From contig CAVVBC010000025.1 in the NCBI GenBank assembly GCA_963746325.1, positions 1 to 64,000 of the forward strand: a DNA stretch of 64,000 bases. Reading direction: 5' to 3'. The translations under genes were made by a program, and so were the position numbers. The DNA is from RPQJ01 sp963746325 (GTDB taxonomy: Bacteria > Pseudomonadota > Gammaproteobacteria > Steroidobacterales > Steroidobacteraceae). The notes below the pieces were generated by a model that worked only from the letters and a program-made list of their open reading frames with translations, was not told the DNA's origin and did not search any database. Shown here piece by piece: positions 58,565 through 64,000 of the stretch; the stretch's first letter is position 1, and the number at the start of each line of letters is the position of its first letter.

Positions 58565-61166
58565 CGTCGGCCTCCTCTGCTTCCAGGAACGCCTGGCCGG
58601 ACCGGCACAGGCCCGGCAGATGACAGTAGCGGCACGCCTTGGTGGGGTTCGGCGCGAGGCGGGCATCGCCCGCTGCATGCTCGCGTGCGATCACGTCGAG
58701 CCGGCGTTGCCATTCACGCATCAGTTCGGCCCAGTCCGCGTAGTCCTTGAATGGCGCCTTGGACGGATCAAACGGCTTGAGCCCCGTGAATGGCGCGCCG
58801 TCGCGCGCGATGCCCGCGTAACCGGTATTGCCTTTGCGCACGACGGCGAAGGCCACGGCACTCACCTGCTCCGGCCCGACAACGCGCACGTACAGCGGCA
58901 ACTGCGGCGACTCCGGGCGCTCGCCCATCCATGCCGCCGGCCTCGCATTCGCACCCGTCTTGTAGTCGATGACCGCGTGACTGCCATCGGCGAGCCGATC
59001 CACGCGATCGAGTTTGACGCGGACCTGCACCCCACCGACATCGACGTTGCAGTCCGCCTCCGTCTGCACGACCGTGAACGGCTCACGCTCGAGGTCACGC
59101 GCAATCAGGTCGAGCACGCGGGACTCGAGCCAGCCTTGCTCGAGGTCGAGCAGGCGGCTGCGCAGGTCGTCTGCCGTCGCGCGCAAGGGCGTGAGGACTG
59201 CGAGCGTCAGCGCGCGGACTCGAGCTGCGCGCACCGCAGGCGACAGCGCCGCCAGCGTGGCCTGATCGCGCACCTCCTTCCAGAACGCCTCGAGCACGTC
59301 GTGCAGCAGCTGGCCGCGTTCGGTCGGTGCGATGCCGGCGGCTGCATCTTCCAGTGCCCGTCCGCCCAGGCGCAGCTCGACCGCCGCCCGGAACGGACAG
59401 GCCGATTGCAGGTCGAGCAGCCGCGTGCCGCCCTTGACGACTTCGTGCTCGGCAAATGCCGGCAGCTGGCCGTCGACGGTCGTGACGAGGAGCGGCCGCG
59501 CGAGAAACTGCGACTGCGTTGCGTCGATACCGGTCCACAGCGCAATCGCGCCGGCTCGCGGCATGCCTGCCACCAGCGCGCTCGGCAACAACGGCGCCTC
59601 GTCCTCGAAGCGCGGCACGCTGCAGATCACCGTGGGCGCAGCGTGCGACAACCGCAGCAGCGTGCGACGCGCAGCCAGTTCGGACACTGCAGCCGTCGCG
59701 CCGGGCACGCCTTGCCGCGCCTGCCACTCGCGCGGCAGGAACGGATCGGGCGACGCAGGTGGCGGCCAGCGCGCCGCATCGAGGCCGCAGATCCACAGCG
59801 CGTCGAAGTGCATGCCCGTCGCCGTGTCGGGATCGATCACCAGCAGCGGCGCTGCGATCTCCTGCGGTTCGAAGGCCGTCGCCGCGGCGAGCGCGCGCAA
59901 CTGGCTCAATGCGGCGCCAGGGCGCAGCGGGCCCGCAATGTCGTCGCTCGCGCCGAACTCGCCCAGCAAGGCCTGCCAGCGCTGCGCAGCCTGGTGTTCC
60001 GCGCTGGTCGGTTCCGCGCCGGGCCAACCCAGGTCGCGCAGCAGCGCCGCGAACTCGGCGGCCCACAGGCTGGGCAGGCGTGGTCCGCTCCAGGACTGGG
60101 TTCGCGCGAGCGCGCCCTCGATGCGCTCGGCTGTTGCCGGACAGCCCAGTCGACGGGCCTCGCTCGCCACGCGGGCGAGTCCGGGCTGCGGCAACGACGC
60201 GCGCCGCAGTTCGACGTCGAGTTCCGCGCGGGCATGGGCTTCGAGTGCCGCCGCGCCATCGTAAGGTCCCAGCAGCAGGCTGCTGACGACAGCGAGTTCG
60301 GCGGGGCGCGCGATCGCCTCGAGCCAGCCGAGGGCGGCGGCCACCAGCGGACGATCGACGAGCGGACGCGCGGCCGCAAGTTCATAGGCGCGTGACTCCG
60401 GCGCGGGCCCGGCGGTGAGCGCAGTGCCTGGCACGAGCACTCGGTCGAGTACACGCCGCACTCGATTGCGCTCGCGCTCGAGGTCGGGCACGACGAGCGC
60501 CAGCTGCGAGCACGGTTCGGCCTGCAGCCGCGCCGCTGCCCACCGCGCCGCCGTCGCCAGTTCCGCCTCGAAGTCGTTGCATTCGACGACTGCCGCGCAG
60601 AGCTCCGCGTCGTCCGCCAGCGGCTGGTGCAGCGCGACCTGCACGCCGGCCGCCCGTTGTGCATCGACGAAGGCCGCCTGCTCTGGCGTCAACCGATCGA
60701 AGCCCAGCCACACCAGCGGTGTGTCCGACGGCAGCGGCCCGAGCGCGGCAGCGGCCTGCGCCGGGTCGAGCCAGTCGCCCTGGCGCAGCCAGTTGCGGTA
60801 GGCCGCGACCCACTCCGCAAAGGCGGCTACCTCGGGACCGGCACCACGATCGAGCGCGGTATCGGGAATGCGGTACTGGTGCAGCAGGTTCCACGAACGG
60901 TAGGCGACCTCGCCGAGGCCGCCCGGGGACAACACGGGCTTGAGCCGCAGGCCGTCACGCACCAGCCGTTCCCAGACGAGCCTGGCGTGGCTCGCGGGCA
61001 ACCAGCGGGCGGTCGTCCGGCCCAGGACCCGGTCCGCCTCGAACGCACGGTGCAGCAGCTCCTGCCAGGTGAGTACCTCGGGCGTGCGCCAGACGGTCCG
61101 ACCGGCAGCCAGGCAGGCGGCGTCATGGCGGGAACGGAGGAAATGGGCAAGACGCCGTGTGGGCAC
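58551..61166 (-). CDS. addB: AddB-like PD-(D/E)XK nuclease, probable DNA repair protein
   Basis: At least 871 residues. An inactive helicase-like body (RRLAHFLRSRHDAACLAAGR, TPEVLTWQELLHRAFEADRV) is followed by a RecB nuclease domain with SHAVIDYKTGANARPAAW. Four Cys for a 4Fe-4S cluster are likely: one in LQSACPFRAAVELRLGG and three in KACRYCHLPGLC, as in AddB. It resembles the gammaproteobacterial probable DNA repair protein family (TIGR03623). The GTG at 61166 is only a minimal start; similarity (IIDDELASGTTHVVPTRR) extends about 15 residues further upstream without a standard start codon, so a frameshift or rare start near 61215 is likely. Confidence 0.88.
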   Translation of the reverse strand: MPTRRLAHFLRSRHDAACLAAGRTVWRTPEVLTWQELLHRAFEADRVLGRTTARWLPASHARLVWERLVRDGLRLKPVLSPGGLGEVAYRSWNLLHQYRIPDTALDRGAGPEVAAFAEWVAAYRNWLRQGDWLDPAQAAAALGPLPSDTPLVWLGFDRLTPEQAAFVDAQRAAGVQVALHQPLADDAELCAAVVECNDFEAELATAARWAAARLQAEPCSQLALVVPDLERERNRVRRVLDRVLVPGTALTAGPAPESRAYELAAARPLVDRPLVAAALGWLEAIARPAELAVVSSLLLGPYDGAAALEAHARAELDVELRRASLPQPGLARVASEARRLGCPATAERIEGALARTQSWSGPRLPSLWAAEFAALLRDLGWPGAEPTSAEHQAAQRWQALLGEFGASDDIAGPLRPGAALSQLRALAAATAFEPQEIAAPLLVIDPDTATGMHFDALWICGLDAARWPPPASPDPFLPREWQARQGVPGATAAVSELAARRTLLRLSHAAPTVICSVPRFEDEAPLLPSALVAGMPRAGAIALWTGIDATQSQFLARPLLVTTVDGQLPAFAEHEVVKGGTRLLDLQSACPFRAAVELRLGGRALEDAAAGIAPTERGQLLHDVLEAFWKEVRDQATLAALSPAVRAARVRALTLAVLTPLRATADDLRSRLLDLEQGWLESRVLDLIARDLEREPFTVVQTEADCNVDVGGVQVRVKLDRVDRLADGSHAVIDYKTGANARPAAWMGERPESPQLPLYVRVVGPEQVSAVAFAVVRKGNTGYAGIARDGAPFTGLKPFDPSKAPFKDYADWAELMREWQRRLDVIAREHAAGDARLAPNPTKACRYCHLPGLCRSGQAFLEAEEADDATG

Positions 61167-61265
61167 GACGTGGGTCGTACCGGATGCGAGCTCGTCGTCA
61201 ATAATCGAAGATTTCTCTTTATTTATCAGCTTCTTACCGATAACTATTCAGGTAGATCCGTACCT

Positions 61266-62534
61266 TCAGGCTTCGACCGCGCGCAGCGGTGTAGGCCGCG
61301 ACACGGGCTGGTCGCCGGCCGCATAGTTGTCCAGCAACTCTTCCACGCGGACGAACACGTCGGCCAGCACGTCGGGTTCAGGCAGGTTGGTCACCCGGAA
61401 ATGGGTGTTGTACGAGACGTTGAAGCTGGTGCCCGGCGCCACCAGCACGTGCTTGTGCTCGAGCAGGTCCATGGCGAACCGGCGGTCGTCGAACCCGGGC
61501 AGGCGCTGCGTATCCACGCCGACGAACGCGTACAGCGCCCCGCGCGGCGCGGTGAGCGTCAGGTACTTGCTGCGGGCGACGGCGTCGACGATGGCCCTGC
61601 GGGACTCGTAGAGACGTCCGCCGGGGCGCAGCAGTTCCTTGACGCTCTGGTACCCCCCGAGGGCCGTCTGCACCGCCCACTGGCCCGCCACGTTGCTGCA
61701 CAGGCGCAACGACGACAGCAGTTCGAGCGCCGACAGGTACTCGCGCGAGTTCTCGAGGTCGCCCGAGAACGACGCCCAGCCCACGCGATAGCCGCACGCG
61801 CGGTACACCTTGGAGAGGCCGCTCATGGTGCAGCACAGCGTGTGCTGGACGAGCGTGGCCATCGGCACGAACTCGGCGCCGTCGTAGGTCATCTGGTCGT
61901 AGATTTCGTCGGCGAACACCACCAGGTGGTGCTTCTCGGCGATGCGGGCGATCGCCTCGAGCGTCTCGCGCGGATAGACCGCGCCCGTCGGGTTGTTGGG
62001 ATTGATCACGACGATGGCGCGCGTGCGCTTGGTGATCAGCGACTCGAGCTCTTCCGGGTCGGGCACGAAGCCGTGCTCGGGCCGGCAGGGGTAATGCACG
62101 GCTTTGCCGCGGTTCAGGTTGACCGCCGCAGTCCACAACGGGTAATCGGGGCTCGGAACCAGCACCTCCTCGTCCGCGGCAAGCAGCGCGCGCAGCGTGA
62201 GGTCGATGAGTTCGCTGACGCCGTTGCCGATGAACACGTCGTCGGCCGTCACCCCGCGCACGCCCCGCTCCTGCTGCTGCATCACGACGGCTTCACGAGC
62301 CGGGAAGATGCCCTTCTGGTGGCAGTAGCCTTCGGCGGCCCGCAGGTTCTCGATCATGGCGAGGCGCATCGTCTCGGGCGTGCGGAACCCGAAGGCGCCC
62401 GGGTTGCCGATGTTCAGCGAGACGATGTCGTACCCCATGCGCTCCATTTCCTGGGCGCGACGGGCCAGCTTGCCGCGGATCTCGTAGCGGACGTTGGCGA
62501 GTCCGGGGCTGGGGCGGACGGAACGGGTGGACAT
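61266..62534 (-). CDS. alaA: Glutamate-pyruvate aminotransferase AlaA-like
   Basis: 422 residues, intact. Fold-type I PLP enzyme: ERMGYDIVSLNIGNPGAFGF, DDVFIGNGVSELIDLTLRAL, IVVINPNNPTGAVYPRETLE, VVFADEIYDQMTYDG and PLP Lys in MSGLSKVYRACGYRVGWASF. These blocks match AlaA (YfbQ), which makes alanine from pyruvate and glutamate. It stands upstream of addB on the same strand. Confidence 0.93.
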   Translation of the reverse strand: MSTRSVRPSPGLANVRYEIRGKLARRAQEMERMGYDIVSLNIGNPGAFGFRTPETMRLAMIENLRAAEGYCHQKGIFPAREAVVMQQQERGVRGVTADDVFIGNGVSELIDLTLRALLAADEEVLVPSPDYPLWTAAVNLNRGKAVHYPCRPEHGFVPDPEELESLITKRTRAIVVINPNNPTGAVYPRETLEAIARIAEKHHLVVFADEIYDQMTYDGAEFVPMATLVQHTLCCTMSGLSKVYRACGYRVGWASFSGDLENSREYLSALELLSSLRLCSNVAGQWAVQTALGGYQSVKELLRPGGRLYESRRAIVDAVARSKYLTLTAPRGALYAFVGVDTQRLPGFDDRRFAMDLLEHKHVLVAPGTSFNVSYNTHFRVTNLPEPDVLADVFVRVEELLDNYAAGDQPVSRPTPLRAVEA

Positions 62535-62591
62535 GGTCGCGCGGCCTGTCGGGCTGAACGGGGAGGATTCAGCCTGCGATTATCGCACCAG

Positions 62592-63317
62592 TCAGAGGCC
62601 GAGGACGATGCCCACTCCGCAAAGGCTGAGCGCGGCGCCCGCCAGGGCATGGACATAGCGCTCGGCGGATGCCAGCGGGAATCGTTCGAGCCCGCGTGTG
62701 GCCAGGTAGACGATGCCCATCATCGTGGCGATCGTGGTCGCGGCAAACGCGACGACGACCATGCCGAGGCCCCACCAGCTGTGCCGCGAGGCGGGGTACA
62801 TCAGGAGCGGGATCAGGGCCTCGCAGGGCCCCAGGATGAAAATGACGAACAGCGCCCAGGGGGTAATGCTGCGGACGTTGTCGGTGTCGAGCGCGATATG
62901 GACGTGCGCGTGCTCGTCCCGGGTGTGGTGGCCGTGGTCATGGCGGTGGCGGGTGCCGTCGGCATGGACGTGCTCGTGGGCGTGCTGGCGGCTGCGCCAG
63001 GCCTGCTTCAGCCCCCAGGCCATGTAGACCAGGCCAAAGGCGATCAGGGCCCAGGCGGCCAGGTCGCCGCGCAGGCCTTCGAACCACTGCAGCCGGTGCA
63101 AGGAGGCGCCGAGCACGATGCCGACCAGGCCGATGACGATCGAGCCGAGCACATGACCGATGCCGCACACGCCCGTCACCAGCATCGTCTTGCGACGGGT
63201 CCAGTTGCGGGCCTTCGCCATCGCGACGAACGGCAGGTAATGGTCCGGCCCGACGACGGTGTGCACGAAGCCGATCGCCACCGCGGTCAGCATCAGCAGT
63301 TGGAGTTCGGCGTTCAT
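62592..63317 (-). CDS. NicO/RcnA-type nickel or cobalt transporter with His-rich loop
   Basis: 241 residues from ATG 63317, with about six membrane helices. The metal motif is VAIGFVHTVVGPDHYLPFVA (HX5DH). A His-rich cytoplasmic loop, HAHEHVHADGTRHRHDHGHH, separates helices 3 and 4, with HAHVHIALD after it, as in RcnA exporters. It ends FAATTIATMMGIVYLATRGL and ALAGAALSLCGVGIVLGL. It probably exports or takes up Ni/Co; the loop favours export. No metal regulator is adjacent. Confidence 0.85.
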   Translation of the reverse strand: MNAELQLLMLTAVAIGFVHTVVGPDHYLPFVAMAKARNWTRRKTMLVTGVCGIGHVLGSIVIGLVGIVLGASLHRLQWFEGLRGDLAAWALIAFGLVYMAWGLKQAWRSRQHAHEHVHADGTRHRHDHGHHTRDEHAHVHIALDTDNVRSITPWALFVIFILGPCEALIPLLMYPASRHSWWGLGMVVVAFAATTIATMMGIVYLATRGLERFPLASAERYVHALAGAALSLCGVGIVLGL

Positions 63318-63369
63318 GCGGATGGCAGATAAACACAGGCCGCGGGCGGCTGCCAACCGCGGGAATCCC

Positions 63370-63903
63370 CTACGGCACCCGCCGACGGCGAACCAGCCCT
63401 GCGACAGCACGGATGCAATACCGTCCCAGTAGCGACACGGTGCCGACGACCAGGGCGACGAGCAGCGGGATCACGGGGCCGAAGGTGAACGTCATGCCGA
63501 CGACGAAACCCAGGATGCACTCCGCACGATAGACGGGAAACGCGAGCGCACAGGCGAAGAGCCCGAAAAAGGCCAGCGAGGTGAAGGCGTTGGGGCCGAG
63601 CTCGAACGACACCGCGAGCGCCGCGCCATACAACAGCGCCACGGCGAACGCGACGATGATCGTTCGTGGCATGCCGGCCGGGCCCGCAGCCAGCGGTTGC
63701 GCCCGAAGTCGCAGGCCGAGCGCGACGCCGAGCAGCGGCAGGATCGCGAGACCGAGCCAGTTCGAGATCGACGGCATGTCTGCGCGCTGCAGCAGGTGGT
63801 GGCTTTGCACGCCGCCATTGAAATGCTCGAAGGCCAGGTGCGCGCCTGCGAACAGCAGCGCGGCGACGGGCAACCAGAGCGGGAATCGCTGTCGTGGCGT
63901 CAT
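63370..63903 (-). CDS. Membrane protein, unknown function
   Basis: 177 residues, intact, with five predicted membrane segments (LWLPVAALLFAGAHLAFEHF, NWLGLAILPLLGVALGLRL, TIIVAFAVALLYGAALAVSF, SLAFFGLFACALAF and ILGFVVGMTFTFGPVIPLLV). A loop HFNGGVQSHHLLQRADMP contains three His. I recognise no named family. It is just upstream of the metal transporter on the same strand (about 50 bases), so it may be an accessory factor. Confidence 0.6.
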   Translation of the reverse strand: MTPRQRFPLWLPVAALLFAGAHLAFEHFNGGVQSHHLLQRADMPSISNWLGLAILPLLGVALGLRLRAQPLAAGPAGMPRTIIVAFAVALLYGAALAVSFELGPNAFTSLAFFGLFACALAFPVYRAECILGFVVGMTFTFGPVIPLLVALVVGTVSLLGRYCIRAVAGLVRRRRVP

Positions 63904-63912
63904 CGCGCGGCC

Positions 63913-64000
63913 TCAGGGTAGAAATCGGGGCACGGCGGCCAGCAGGTCGCGTGTGTACTGTGCCTGAGGCGCGCTGAAGATTGCTGCCCGCGTCCCCTGC
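63913..64000 (-). CDS. C-terminus of an oligopeptide/dipeptide ABC transporter ATPase (cut by window edge)
   Basis: The last 28 or so residues read TRAAIFSAPQAQYTRDLLAA then VPRFLP and a stop at 63913. The IF.AP....YTR.LLAAVP pattern is the conserved end of OppD/DppD-type ATPases, where the family has P-x-HPYT. The ATPase core lies outside the window. Confidence 0.75.
   Translation of the reverse strand, partial: QGTRAAIFSAPQAQYTRDLLAAVPRFLP

Overview
The window reads as two unrelated genomes joined at about 11.64-11.75 kb. The left 11.6 kb has moderate GC and a Firmicutes/Chloroflexi-like style: a T-box riboswitch before ileS, a HPK7-type kinase with a NarL-type regulator, and paired MobA-like nucleotidyltransferases, one apparently fused to XdhC. 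An Anaerolineae-like Chloroflexota source is my best guess. The right 52 kb is GC-rich and gammaproteobacterial: a fabD-fabG-acpP-fabF-pabB-pabC-mltG-tmk-holB-pilZ cluster, type II secretion genes gspG-N, AddA/AddB-like helicase-nucleases, CuZn superoxide dismutase and alaA. A Steroidobacterales/Nevskiales-like lineage is plausible but not proven. The join cuts the XdhC-MobA reading frame, so a chimeric contig is more likely than gene transfer.

Many genes are broken by single-base indels, often in homopolymers, while protein similarity continues in the next frame. These look like uncorrected long-read errors. They are dense to about 31 kb, scattered from 36 to 53 kb and nearly absent after 53 kb. 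I give each such gene its full span and note where the frame changes; I do not call them pseudogenes.

Layout. 0-4 kb: response regulator, hybrid kinase, GH36-like alpha-galactosidase (all minus). 3.85-8.7 kb: promoter, T-box, ileS, phosphatidylcholine synthase-like gene, acetyltransferase (plus), closed by a strong terminator. 8.7-11.7 kb: secreted Gly/Asn-rich protein, PlsC-like acyltransferase, two MobA-like genes (minus). 11.75-20 kb: BON protein, tyrosine phosphatase, M61 peptidase and a run of small plus-strand genes including sodC, a GST and yheU. 19.5-26 kb: a DgcZ-like diguanylate cyclase with a hairpin over its ribosome site, a D-glutamate/N-acyl-D-amino acid operon (D-aminoacylase, dgcN, dgcA), a dienelactone hydrolase and a homocysteine methyltransferase. 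26-36 kb: membrane and stress proteins, oxidoreductases, a TPR glycosyltransferase and a TIR-like protein. 36-39 kb: a FadJ-like beta-oxidation enzyme and a cNMP-rhodanese protein. 39-48.6 kb: the fatty acid/folate/DNA replication cluster on the minus strand. 48.6-55.1 kb: a rhombosortase diverging from gspGHIJKLM-N; gspI carries an 88-bp palindromic insert. 55-64 kb: addA/addB-like genes, alaA, a NicO-type metal exporter, a membrane protein and the end of a peptide ABC ATPase.

I saw no rRNA, tRNA, CRISPR array or insertion sequence. The most notable items are the palindromic element inside gspI, the hairpin covering the dgcZ-like ribosome site, the rhombosortase next to the type II secretion genes, the TIR-like gene and the D-amino-acid operon.
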